64,000 nt of DNA from Ruminococcus sp. (GTDB lineage: Bacteria; Bacillota; Clostridia; Oscillospirales; Acutalibacteraceae): the NCBI GenBank assembly GCA_004558485.1, contig SFCS01000001.1, positions 1 through 64,000 of the forward strand, written 5' to 3'. Positions 32,856 through 41,306 of the stretch are shown here, in pieces (within the stretch, counting starts at the first letter, position 1; every line of letters begins with the position of its first letter). Made by a program: the position numbers and the translations under genes. Under the pieces are notes generated by a model that saw only the letters and a list, made by a program, of their open reading frames with translations, was not told the DNA's origin and made no database searches.

Positions 32856-33566
32856 ATGACTGCTGTGGCAGAGGAAAAGAAAAACGAGACCGGGGCACCG
32901 GGACTGCAAAACCGTTTGAAGGATGTGGTGGAGAACGGTGCGGTGACGACCGATAACGGCAGCCACACCATCCACTGTCTCACCGTGATCGGACAGATCG
33001 AGGGACACTATGCGCTGGCGGGGGACAACAAGACCACGAAATATGAGCATGTGATCCCGCAGCTCGTCGCCGTTGAGGAAAGCCGCGACATCGAAGGCCT
33101 TTTGGTGATCCTCAACACGGTCGGCGGCGACATCGAGGCGGGGTTGGCGCTTGCGGAGCTGATCGCCGGTATGCAAAAGCCGACGGTGTCGCTGGTGCTC
33201 GGCGGGGGACATTCCATCGGCGTGCCGCTCGCCGTGGCGGCAAAGCGCTCCTTCATCGTGCCGAGCGCGACCATGACCGTCCACCCCGTGCGCATCAACG
33301 GACTGGTGCTCGGTGTGCCGCAGGCATTTTCCTATTTCCGCAAGATGCAGCAGCGCATCACCGACTTTGTGACCGGACATTCGCACATGAGCAATGCGCG
33401 GTTCATGGAGCTGTGCATGGCGACGGACGAGCTGGCGACCGACATCGGCACGGTGCTCGACGGCGCAGACGCGGTAAAAGAAGGACTGATCGATGCGTGT
33501 GGATCGCTCTCGGATGCGATCGGCGCTTTATACCGTATGATCGACGGAGAAAAAGGCAAAAAATAA
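32856..33566 (+). CDS. tepA: ClpP-like serine protease, TepA/YmfB family
   Basis: A 236-residue ClpP-fold peptidase. The probable nucleophile Ser120 lies in GGGHSIGVPLA and His143 in TVHPVR; VNTVGGDIE-like LNTVGGDIEAGLALAEL forms the oxyanion-side strand. TepA was described as a translocation-enhancing protein in Bacillus and regularly precedes the ftsK/spoIIIE homologue, as here. Two starts are possible: ATG 32856, served by AAAGGG at 32843, or GTG 32865, served by AAAGG at 32851. Confidence 0.9.
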   Translation: MTAVAEEKKNETGAPGLQNRLKDVVENGAVTTDNGSHTIHCLTVIGQIEGHYALAGDNKTTKYEHVIPQLVAVEESRDIEGLLVILNTVGGDIEAGLALAELIAGMQKPTVSLVLGGGHSIGVPLAVAAKRSFIVPSATMTVHPVRINGLVLGVPQAFSYFRKMQQRITDFVTGHSHMSNARFMELCMATDELATDIGTVLDGADAVKEGLIDACGSLSDAIGALYRMIDGEKGKK

Positions 33567-33579
33567 GGGAGGAATTCTT

Positions 33580-35943
33580 TTGGCGACCCGAAAAAAGGCA
33601 CGGCAGACAAAAAAGGAGACGCCCCGCGCCCGCCATCAGGCGGCGGCGATCATTCTGTTTGCCGTGGCGATCTTGCTTTTGTGCATTGTGTGCATCCCGG
33701 GGCAGGAGGGGAAAAACCTGTGGTATTTCCTGCACCTGTTCATAAAGGGAATGTTCGGCATCTGCGCCTATGTGCTGCCGGTGCTGTTGGGGTATATTGC
33801 GGTCATTGCCGCGATGGAGCGCCCCATCGGCAGCATCAGCGTCAAGCTGTGGCAGTGTGCGGCACTTCTGACGATGGTGGACAGCGCCATTTACATATTC
33901 TCCGCCGCGACAGAGCAGACGCCGTATTTTCAGAGCATCGCCGCGAGCTATAAGAGCGGCTGTACCGATGCTTTCAGCAGCGGCGTGTTCGGTACGCTGC
34001 TCGGGCATCCCATGGTGAAGCTGTTTCCGGGTGTGGGTGCGAAGATCATCATTTGTCTGCTCATTTTCGTGTTTCTGATGCTCGTGACCGGCACGACCAT
34101 CATCGCGCTGTTCAAAACGGCGGCAAAGCCCGTGAAGAAAACGAAGGAGTCGATCGAGTCGGCGGTGGCATACACCGAGGAATACATGGAGCGCAGCAAG
34201 GCGCAGCGCGAGGAACGCCGCCGTGCGCACATCGACATCGACCTCGGCGAGGGCTATGAGGAAAAATCGCGCAAAAAGGCGGAAAAGCCGCAGCCGGCAG
34301 AGCCGCCGGCACCCCCTGCGCCCTCCGACGAGGCGCTCCATTCGCTGAAAAAAGCGGCGGAGGAGCTGCAGGAGACGGCAGTTCCCGCCAAAAAAGAGAC
34401 AAAAACGGAGACCCCACAGGAGGAGCTGCGTGAGGAGGCGGACGGCTACCGTTTCCCGCCGCTGTCGCTGCTCGACGAGCCGCATGCCGCAGCGGGCGGC
34501 GCGTCCGCCGAGGAGGTGGAGCGCAACGGCGAGCTGCTCGTGAGTACGCTCAGGGACTTCGGTATCAGCACCCGCATGAGCGCCGTCACGCACGGCCCTG
34601 CGGTCACGCGGTATGAGCTGGAGCCGAGCGCGGGCGTGAAGATCAGCCGTATCACGGGACTTTCTGATGACATTGCGCTGCGCCTTGCAACCACCGGCGT
34701 GCGCATCGAGGCACCTATTCCGAATAAGGCGGCAGTCGGCATCGAAATTCCGAACAAAAGCCGCAACACCGTGTGTCTGCGGGAGCTGCTCGACACGCCG
34801 CAGTTTGCCGCCTCGAAGGGCAAGCTGACCGTGGCGCTCGGCAAGGACATCGAGGGCGGACTGGTGCTCGCCGATCTGGCGAAGATGCCGCATCTGCTCA
34901 TCGCGGGCACGACCGGCTCGGGCAAATCCGTCTGCACCAATTCTATGATCCAGTCGGTGCTGTATCACGCGCGCCCCGACGAGGTGAAAATGATCCTCAT
35001 CGACCCGAAACAGGTGGAATTCGGCGTGTATAACGGCATCCCGCATCTGCTCATCCCCGTCGTCACCGATCCGCGCAAGGCGGCGGGTGCGCTCGGCTGG
35101 GCGGTCAACGAGATGCTGCATCGCTATAAGCTGTTCGCGGAAAACAATGTCCGCGATCTTACCTCCTATAATGCGCTCGCGCAAAAGAGCGAGACGCTGC
35201 ACCCGATGCCGCTCATCCTGATCGTCATCGACGAGCTGGCGGATCTGATGATGGCGGCGGCGAGCGAGGTCGAGGACTCCATCATCCGCCTGGCGCAGAT
35301 GGCGCGTGCGGCGGGTATGCACATGGTCATCGCTACACAGCGCCCCTCGGTGGATGTCATTACGGGTCTTATCAAAGCGAACATCCCGAGCCGTCTTGCG
35401 CTGACGGTGGCGTCTGCGGTGGACTCCCGCACCATTTTGGATGCGGGAGGCGCAGAAAAGCTGCTCGGCTACGGCGACATGCTGTTCATGCCGGTCGGCA
35501 GGCCGAAGCCGTGCCGCGTGCAGGGCTGCTTTGTCAGCAACCGTGAGGTCGAGTCGGTCGTGGAATTTTTGAAATCCGCCGACCGTTCGGAGACCGACTA
35601 CGATCAATCCATCCTCGATGAGATCGACCGTCAGGCTGCCGCGGCGGGCAAGACCGCCGCCAAGGGCGACGATGCCGAGGGGGAGGACGGCGACTGGGAC
35701 GATATGCTGCCGCAGGCGATCGAGGCGGTGGTGGAGGCGGGCATGGCGTCCACCTCCATGCTGCAGCGGCGGTTGCGTCTCGGCTATGCCCGCGCGGGCA
35801 GGATCATCGATCAGCTCGAACAAAAGGGCATCATCGGCCCGTATGAGGGCAGCAAGCCGCGTCAGGTGCTCATCACGCGCCAGCAGTGGCTTGAAATGCG
35901 CACGGCGGGCACGGATGCCGACACAACGGAGCAGCCCATATGA
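33580..35943 (+). CDS. ftsK: DNA translocase FtsK/SpoIIIE
   Basis: A 787-residue septal DNA pump that moves chromosomes at division or into the forespore. Four N-terminal membrane helices lie within about 25-190, followed by a charged Ala/Pro/Glu linker (200-300), the alpha domain, the RecA-like motor with Walker A GTTGSGKS (near 443) and Walker B LIVIDELADLM, and the winged-helix gamma domain (about 710-770) that reads KOPS/SRS sequences. It starts with TTG at 33580, seven bases from AGGGAGG. Its stop overlaps the next gene as ATGA. Confidence 0.96.
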   Translation: MATRKKARQTKKETPRARHQAAAIILFAVAILLLCIVCIPGQEGKNLWYFLHLFIKGMFGICAYVLPVLLGYIAVIAAMERPIGSISVKLWQCAALLTMVDSAIYIFSAATEQTPYFQSIAASYKSGCTDAFSSGVFGTLLGHPMVKLFPGVGAKIIICLLIFVFLMLVTGTTIIALFKTAAKPVKKTKESIESAVAYTEEYMERSKAQREERRRAHIDIDLGEGYEEKSRKKAEKPQPAEPPAPPAPSDEALHSLKKAAEELQETAVPAKKETKTETPQEELREEADGYRFPPLSLLDEPHAAAGGASAEEVERNGELLVSTLRDFGISTRMSAVTHGPAVTRYELEPSAGVKISRITGLSDDIALRLATTGVRIEAPIPNKAAVGIEIPNKSRNTVCLRELLDTPQFAASKGKLTVALGKDIEGGLVLADLAKMPHLLIAGTTGSGKSVCTNSMIQSVLYHARPDEVKMILIDPKQVEFGVYNGIPHLLIPVVTDPRKAAGALGWAVNEMLHRYKLFAENNVRDLTSYNALAQKSETLHPMPLILIVIDELADLMMAAASEVEDSIIRLAQMARAAGMHMVIATQRPSVDVITGLIKANIPSRLALTVASAVDSRTILDAGGAEKLLGYGDMLFMPVGRPKPCRVQGCFVSNREVESVVEFLKSADRSETDYDQSILDEIDRQAAAAGKTAAKGDDAEGEDGDWDDMLPQAIEAVVEAGMASTSMLQRRLRLGYARAGRIIDQLEQKGIIGPYEGSKPRQVLITRQQWLEMRTAGTDADTTEQPI

Positions 35944-36875
35944 AACGCCGATATATCAAATGGATAAGAACGGGCGCCGCGTTGCTGTTTGCGGTGCTGT
36001 GCCTGCTCATCACCTATAACGATACGCTGAAGATCCCGTTTTTGCCGACCTGGGAGACGCTGTTTGACCACGCCGAGGCAGATGACGCGTCTGCCCGGGG
36101 CGGGCTTTCGGTAGACATGCTGGATGTCGGCAACGCAGATGCGATCCTGCTGCAAAATGAGGGCAAAACGCTGCTCATCGACGCGGGCGAAAACGGCGAC
36201 GGCGACCGCATTTTGGCATTTTTGCAGGAAAACGGCATTGAGCGGCTCGATTATGTCATCGCCACCCATGCCGACAGCGACCACATCGGCGGTATGCGCA
36301 CAGTGGCGGAGCAGCTCCCGATCGGGAAATACATCATGGCATTCATGCCCAAGGGCAGTACGCCGACGACCAAGACCTACCTGCGGCTGCTGCAGGCGCT
36401 GGACGAACGGCAGGTGCCCGTCGTCGAGGCGAGAGAGGAAAAGGCGTTTTCGCTCGGCAGTGTGCAGGTGGAGCTGATCGGCCCTGCCGCGGATTTCGCC
36501 GACAACAATAACCAGTCGGTGGTGTGCCGTGTCACCTGTGGGAAACGGCGGCTGTTGTTCATGGGTGATGCGGAGGAAAAAGCGGAGAAGGCGCTGACGG
36601 AGAGCGGCGTCGATCTGAAGGCCGATGTGCTCAAGGTCGGACATCACGGCAGCAACACCGGCACGGGTGAGGCGTTTTTGCGGCAGGTGAGACCGTCTTT
36701 TGCGCTCATTTCCTGCGGGACGGGCAACGCCTACGGTCATCCGCACGCCGACACGCTGGAACGGCTGCGCGCTGTCGGTGCACAGATCTATCGCACCGAT
36801 CTCAACGGCACGGTGCATCTCACCTGCGACGGGGAGCATATCACCGTCACCTGTGAAAAAGGAGAGAACGGCTGA
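35940..36875 (+). CDS. ComEC-like metallo-beta-lactamase-fold hydrolase
   Basis: A 311-residue protein with a single N-terminal membrane helix (11-26) and an external or membrane-anchored metallo-beta-lactamase domain. The metal motif THADSDHIGG is at 109-118, with FMGDAEE and VGHHGSNTG further on, as in the C-terminal domain of ComEC and the stand-alone proteins related to it. It may hydrolyse a nucleic acid strand or phosphodiester, but no activity is established for stand-alone forms. It is coupled to ftsK (ATGA) and to the DUF3006 gene that follows. Confidence 0.87.
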   Translation: MKRRYIKWIRTGAALLFAVLCLLITYNDTLKIPFLPTWETLFDHAEADDASARGGLSVDMLDVGNADAILLQNEGKTLLIDAGENGDGDRILAFLQENGIERLDYVIATHADSDHIGGMRTVAEQLPIGKYIMAFMPKGSTPTTKTYLRLLQALDERQVPVVEAREEKAFSLGSVQVELIGPAADFADNNNQSVVCRVTCGKRRLLFMGDAEEKAEKALTESGVDLKADVLKVGHHGSNTGTGEAFLRQVRPSFALISCGTGNAYGHPHADTLERLRAVGAQIYRTDLNGTVHLTCDGEHITVTCEKGENG

Positions 36876-37096
36876 TGATTTTTACGGTTGACCGCATCGA
36901 GGAGAATGTGGTAGTATTAGAGACCGAGGACGAAAAAACGGTCACGGTTGCAAGAGCGCAGCTGCCGACGGTCAAAGCGGGCGATGTGCTGCGCCTTACC
37001 GCGGGGGTGTATACCGTGGATGCAAAAGAGACGGAAAGACGGCGCGCGGAAATTTTCGCGCTCGAACAGCGCCTGTTGCAAAAATCGAAGCATTGA
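36875..37096 (+). CDS. DUF3006 small protein
   Basis: A 73-residue protein, MIFTVDRIEENVVVLETED, of the DUF3006 family, with a small beta-barrel-like N-terminal half and a charged C-terminal helix. Function unknown. DUF3006 genes are often found beside ComEC-like metallo-beta-lactamases, and here the ATG overlaps the stop of that gene by one base, which supports a joint role. Confidence 0.87.
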   Translation: MIFTVDRIEENVVVLETEDEKTVTVARAQLPTVKAGDVLRLTAGVYTVDAKETERRRAEIFALEQRLLQKSKH

Positions 37097-37107
37097 GGTG
37101 AATGAAT

Positions 37108-38325
37108 ATGGCATTTAATATTGCAGTGGCACAGTCCGGCGGCCCTACCTGTGCGATCAACGCATCGCTGGTCGGCGTTGTCCGCGAGGCACGGCGACAG
37201 CCGGAGGTGCAAACGGTCTACGGCTCGCCCAACGGCATTGAGGGATTTATCAAAAATCGGCTCATTGATCTCAACGAGCGCATGCCGACCGAGACGGAGC
37301 TTGATCTCGTTTGTCGCACTCCCTCCACGGTACTTGGCTCCTGCCGCTATAAGCTGCCGGAATATGAGGAAAACGAAACGGTCTATCGCGCGGTCGCCGA
37401 TTGCCTGACAGAACACAACATCCGCGCCTTTTTCTATATCGGCGGCAACGACTCGATGGACACAGTCATGAAGCTCTCCCGCTATTTTGAGCAGACGGGA
37501 CGGGATGTGCGCGTGATCGGCATCCCTAAAACCATCGACAATGACCTGTGCTGCACCGATCACACGCCCGGCTTCGGCTCTGCCGCGAAATATGTCAACA
37601 CGACCCTGCAGGAGATCGCTCGCGACAGCACGGCATACAGCGTACGGTCGGTCACCATCGTGGAGATCATGGGTCGCAATGCGGGATGGCTCACGGCGTC
37701 CACCTGCCTTTTGCATGCGCACGGCGAGACGGCGCCGCACCTTATTTATCTCCCCGAGGTGCCGTTCTCGGTGGAGAGCTTTCTGGAGGATGTGCGCGCG
37801 GCACAGAAACAGTATCGCTCGGTGATCGTTGCGGTCTCCGAGGGCATTGAAATACCGGAGGAGGCTGCCGGCGGCAGCTATCGCTCCGGTTTGAAGGACA
37901 TTTTCGGTCACCGCTATCTTTCCGGCGTCGGCAAACGGCTCGAAGAGATCGTCAGCCGTGAAATCGGCTGCAAGGTGCGCTCCATCGAGCTGAATGTGAT
38001 GCAGCGCTGCGCGGCGCACATCGCATCCAAAACGGATCTCGAGGAGTCGGAGGCGATCGCCGCCGCCGGCGTGCGGGAGGCGCTTGCGGGGGAGAGTGGA
38101 AAAATGATGTGTTTCCACCGCCTGTCCGATGCACCGTATACGGTGGACTTCTTTTCGACGGCGGCAGAGAATGTCGCCAATCACGAAAAGAAATTCCCGA
38201 CAGAGTGGATAAACGAGACGAAAAACGGCGTTCTGCCGCCTGCCATTGCCTATTTCCGTCCGCTCATTTGCGGCGAAAGCTATCCGGTGATGCTGGACGG
38301 TCTGCCGATCCACTTCAAGCTGTAA
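37108..38325 (+). CDS. pfp: 6-phosphofructokinase, pyrophosphate-dependent type
   Basis: A 405-residue PFK. The phosphoryl-donor site reads GGNDS (112-116) and the following loop PKTIDND (140-146). ATP enzymes carry GGDGS and GTIDND, so the Asp and Lys seen here indicate use of PPi; the first position is Asn instead of the common Asp. VEIMGRNAGWLTA (near 187-199) and the sugar-phosphate-binding region are intact. ATG 37108 is seven bases from GAGGTG; an ATG at 37102 is too close. Last gene of the tepA-ftsK run, followed by a strong terminator. Confidence 0.92.
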   Translation: MAFNIAVAQSGGPTCAINASLVGVVREARRQPEVQTVYGSPNGIEGFIKNRLIDLNERMPTETELDLVCRTPSTVLGSCRYKLPEYEENETVYRAVADCLTEHNIRAFFYIGGNDSMDTVMKLSRYFEQTGRDVRVIGIPKTIDNDLCCTDHTPGFGSAAKYVNTTLQEIARDSTAYSVRSVTIVEIMGRNAGWLTASTCLLHAHGETAPHLIYLPEVPFSVESFLEDVRAAQKQYRSVIVAVSEGIEIPEEAAGGSYRSGLKDIFGHRYLSGVGKRLEEIVSREIGCKVRSIELNVMQRCAAHIASKTDLEESEAIAAAGVREALAGESGKMMCFHRLSDAPYTVDFFSTAAENVANHEKKFPTEWINETKNGVLPPAIAYFRPLICGESYPVMLDGLPIHFKL

Positions 38326-38370
38326 AAAAATCGGAGATGCCGTTGACGGCATCTCCGATTTGCTTTTTTG
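38326..38370. terminator. Bidirectional terminator between pfp and the HD gene
   Basis: ATCGGAGATGCCGT-TG-ACGGCATCTCCGAT, a 14-bp perfect stem, with AAAAAA before and TTGCTTTTTT after. Confidence 0.92.
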
Positions 38371-38372
38371 GG

Positions 38373-38966
38373 TCACGCTGTATAGGTCTCCATGAAAGCG
38401 GCGATATCCGCTTCGCAGGAGCGCATGGCGAGGATGGTCTGCTCGAAAAGACGGTCAAGCTCCCAGGAAAGCCGCGCGGCGCCGTCACGAATGACATCGC
38501 GGGAGCAGCCCGCCGCAAACTTCTTGTCCTTGAATTTCTTTTTGAGACTGGAGACCTCCATGTCCATGACGCTTTTCGACGGCCGCATGAGCGCTGCCGA
38601 CCAGATAAGCCCCGTCAGCTCGTCGGCGGCAAACAGCACCTTTTCCATCTCGTGCTCCGGCTCAATGTCGCAGCATATGCCATAGCCGTGGGAGCAGATC
38701 GCACGGATCATGTCCTCGCCGACGCCGCCCGCGGCAAGAAGCGCGGGTGCTTTTTTGCAGTGCTCGTCGGGATACAGTTCAAAATCAATGTCGTGCAGCA
38801 GCCCGACGATGCCCCAATAGTCCTTTTCGTCGGCAAAGCCGAGGGCCCCGGCATAATAGCGCATGATGCCCTCCACCGTCAGCGCGTGACGGATGTGAAA
38901 GGCATCTTTGTTGTAGGTCTTGAGCAGGTCGAACGCCTGCTCCCTTGTGACGGTGCTCTTGCGCAT
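38373..38966 (-). CDS. HD-domain hydrolase
   Basis: A 197-residue HD-superfamily phosphohydrolase. The metal ligands are His24 or His27, the His58-Asp59 pair in GLLHDIDFE, and a distal Asp in FAADELTG. Proteins of this kind in Clostridia are uncharacterised; a nucleotide or phosphate ester substrate is likely from the fold only. AAGGAGG precedes the ATG. It is the last gene of a minus-strand run with fhs, the FTR-like gene and trxA, separated by 9-12 bases each. Confidence 0.87.
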   Translation of the reverse strand: MRKSTVTREQAFDLLKTYNKDAFHIRHALTVEGIMRYYAGALGFADEKDYWGIVGLLHDIDFELYPDEHCKKAPALLAAGGVGEDMIRAICSHGYGICCDIEPEHEMEKVLFAADELTGLIWSAALMRPSKSVMDMEVSSLKKKFKDKKFAAGCSRDVIRDGAARLSWELDRLFEQTILAMRSCEADIAAFMETYTA

Positions 38967-38978
38967 AGATGTACCTCC

Positions 38979-40646
38979 TTAAAACAGTCCTGTGATGTTG
39001 CCGTCGTCGTCGATGTCGATGCGCTCCGCCGCGGGACTTTTCGGCAATCCCGGCATGGTGAGAATGTCGCCCGTCAGGACGACGACAAAGCCCGCCCCTG
39101 CCGACACGCGCACGGTCTTGACCGTGACGGTAAAATGCTCCGGTGCGCCGCGCTTTTTGGGATCATCGGAAAAGCTGTATTGCGTTTTGGCGATGCAGAT
39201 GGGGAGAGAGCCGAAGCCGAGCGCTTCGAGATCCGCGATCTGCTTTTCGGCGGCGGGAAGAACGGTGATGCCGTCGCCGCCGTAGACCCTTTGCACCACT
39301 GCGGTGATTTTGTCCCTGATGGAAAGGTTGAGCGGATAGGCAAAGGAGAACCCGTCTGACGGCTGCTCGCACAATTCCACCACGGCGCGCGCCAAGGCCT
39401 CGCCGCCCTTGCCGCCATCCGCCCAAACGGTGGACAGCACGGTCTGCACGCCGAGTGCTTCGCACTTTTCCATGATGCACGCAATTTCTCTGTCGGTGTC
39501 GGTCGGGAAACGGTTGACCGCCACGACGCACGGCAGGTGATAGATATTTTTCATGTTGGCGACATGGCGCAGAAGGTTCGGGATGCCCCGCTCCAGCGCC
39601 GCCGTGTCCTCGGCGGCAAGGCTGTCCTTTTGCAGTCCGCCGTGCATTTTGAGCGCCCGCACCGTTGCCACAACGACGACGGCGCTCGGATGCAGCCCTG
39701 CCGTGCGGCATTTGATGTCAAAAAACTTTTCCGCGCCGAGATCTGCGCCGAACCCCGCCTCGGTCACGGCATAGTCGCCCATCTTCAGTGCCATGCGCGT
39801 CGCCATGACGGAATTGCAGCCGTGGGCGATGTTCGCAAAAGGTCCGCCGTGCACGAAAGCGGGCGTACCCTCCAAGGTCTGCACCAAATTCGGCTTTAAT
39901 GCGTCTTTTAAGAGCGCCGTCATCGCGCCTGCCGCTTTGAGCTGCCCGCAGGTGACGGGTGCGCCGTCATAGGTGTAGCCGACGATGATGCGGGAAAGAC
40001 GCGCTTTAAGGTCGGCAAGCGAGGTCGCAAGACAAAGGATTGCCATGACCTCACTGGCGACGGTGATGTCAAAGCCGTCCTCGCGCGGCATACCGTTTGC
40101 CTTGCCACCCAGTCCGTCCACGATGCTGCGCAGCTGGCGGTCGTTCATGTCCACACAGCGTTTCCAGGTGATGCGGCGCGGGTCGATGCCGAGCGCGTTG
40201 CCCTGCTGAATGTGGTTGTCGAGCATCGCCGCCAACAGGTTGTTGGCAGCACCGATGGCGTGAAAATCCCCTGTGAAATGCAGGTTGATGTCCTCCATCG
40301 GCACGACCTGTGCATAGCCGCCGCCCGCAGCGCCGCCCTTGATACCGAAAACCGGTCCCAGAGACGGCTCGCGCAGCGCGACGGTGACATCCTTGCCGAT
40401 GCGCCGCAGCCCGTCTGCCAGTCCGATGGTGGTGGTGGTCTTGCCCTCTCCTGCCGGGGTCGGCGTGATGGCGGTGACAAGGATGAGCTTGCCTTCCTTT
40501 CTGTCGCTGTCCTGCAGCAGGGCGGGATCGACCTTTGCCTTATATTTGCCGTATGGTTCTATGTACCGTTCGTCCACATGCGCTGCTGCGGCAATCTCAC
40601 CGATCGGCAGCAGCCGCGCTTTGTGGGCAATCTCTATGTCTGTCAA
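38979..40646 (-). CDS. fhs: Formate-tetrahydrofolate ligase
   Basis: A 555-residue enzyme making 10-formyl-THF from formate, ATP and THF; it supplies one-carbon units and is a Wood-Ljungdahl methyl-branch step in acetogens. The P-loop TPTPAGEGKTTTT (61-73) and the family phrases REPSLGPVFGIKGGAAGGGY and FVHGGPFANIAHGCNS are intact. Translation appears to start at TTG 40646, five bases after GAGGGAG. It lies between an FTR-like gene and an HD hydrolase; no other Wood-Ljungdahl gene is in the window. Confidence 0.97.
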   Translation of the reverse strand: MTDIEIAHKARLLPIGEIAAAAHVDERYIEPYGKYKAKVDPALLQDSDRKEGKLILVTAITPTPAGEGKTTTTIGLADGLRRIGKDVTVALREPSLGPVFGIKGGAAGGGYAQVVPMEDINLHFTGDFHAIGAANNLLAAMLDNHIQQGNALGIDPRRITWKRCVDMNDRQLRSIVDGLGGKANGMPREDGFDITVASEVMAILCLATSLADLKARLSRIIVGYTYDGAPVTCGQLKAAGAMTALLKDALKPNLVQTLEGTPAFVHGGPFANIAHGCNSVMATRMALKMGDYAVTEAGFGADLGAEKFFDIKCRTAGLHPSAVVVVATVRALKMHGGLQKDSLAAEDTAALERGIPNLLRHVANMKNIYHLPCVVAVNRFPTDTDREIACIMEKCEALGVQTVLSTVWADGGKGGEALARAVVELCEQPSDGFSFAYPLNLSIRDKITAVVQRVYGGDGITVLPAAEKQIADLEALGFGSLPICIAKTQYSFSDDPKKRGAPEHFTVTVKTVRVSAGAGFVVVLTGDILTMPGLPKSPAAERIDIDDDGNITGLF

Positions 40647-40655
40647 TGCGCTCCC

Positions 40656-40856
40656 TCACTTTTTGCTTTTATAGTACAACCGACAATGGCAATATCCCTC
40701 AAAATCCGGATCGGCGATCTGCTCGCGAAATTCCTTGCACATGCACTTGTTTTCCGGCGTGTGCGCAAGGCGGCAGGGGCAATAGCCGCCCGTGCGGCGC
40801 AGCCCCTCCTTGACTGCCTTGACGATCTCCCTATCCTCGTTCAGCTTCACAGTCAT
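40656..40856 (-). CDS. Small ferredoxin-thioredoxin reductase catalytic-chain-like protein
   Basis: A 66-residue protein with three CxC pairs, Cys26-Pro-Cys28, Cys38-Met-Cys40 and Cys56-His-Cys58. Plant and cyanobacterial FTR catalytic chains have CPC-x16-CPC-x8-CHC around a [4Fe-4S] cluster and redox disulfide; here the order CPC...CHC is kept but the spacing is x9 and x15 and the middle pair is CMC. It may reduce thioredoxin with electrons from ferredoxin or another donor. It sits nine bases after trxA, which supports that pairing. GAGGGA precedes the ATG. Confidence 0.8.
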   Translation of the reverse strand: MTVKLNEDREIVKAVKEGLRRTGGYCPCRLAHTPENKCMCKEFREQIADPDFEGYCHCRLYYKSKK

Positions 40857-40865
40857 GACAATCCC

Positions 40866-41177
40866 TCACTTGTCGAGCAGCGCCAGAATGTTCTCTTTCG
40901 GCATCGCGCCGACAGCGGAGGCGGAAATTTCTCCGTTTTTGAACACCAAAAGCGTCGGAATACTCATGATGTTGAACATCTGCGCCAGCTCCGGCTCCTC
41001 GTCCACATTCACCTTGCCGACGAGAATGTCGTCCCGCTCCTCACTGATTTCATCCACCAGCGGCGACACCATGCGGCAAGGACCGCACCAGCTTGCCCAA
41101 AAATCCAGCAAAACGGGCTTTGCGGCGTTTCTCACCTGTTCGTCAAAAGTTTCTCTCGATACCTGCATCACTGCCAT
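40866..41177 (-). CDS. trxA: Thioredoxin
   Basis: A 103-residue thioredoxin with the active site WCGPC (30-34), the cis-proline IPT near 74-76 and the usual FKNGE turn. It reduces protein disulfides. ATG 41177 is 11 bases from AAAGGAG; a GTG at 41186 is only two bases from it and would add three residues. It heads a run with an FTR-like protein, fhs and an HD hydrolase, and has its own promoter. No thioredoxin reductase of the flavin type is in the window. Confidence 0.96.
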   Translation of the reverse strand: MAVMQVSRETFDEQVRNAAKPVLLDFWASWCGPCRMVSPLVDEISEERDDILVGKVNVDEEPELAQMFNIMSIPTLLVFKNGEISASAVGAMPKENILALLDK

Positions 41178-41213
41178 AGCTTTCACAACTCCTTTGTGTC
41201 AGTATTCCCTATA

Positions 41214-41242
41214 AGTATAGCACTATGCACCGCCGATTGCAA
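41214..41242 (-). promoter_or_regulatory. Sigma-A promoter of the trxA operon
   Basis: Minus strand TTGCAA (41242-41237), 17 bases, TATACT (41219-41214). Confidence 0.75.
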
Positions 41243-41243
41243 C

Positions 41244-41272
41244 TTGACTTTTTCGAAAAAAATCGGTATCCT
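41244..41272 (+). promoter_or_regulatory. Promoter of the membrane-protein gene
   Basis: TTGACT (41244-41249), 17 bases, TATCCT (41267-41272), back to back with the trxA promoter. The region after it has the repeat CCTATAGGATATAGGATAT. Confidence 0.55.
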
Positions 41273-41306
41273 ATAGGATATAGGATATGGGAGAGGGGTG
41301 CGGCCT

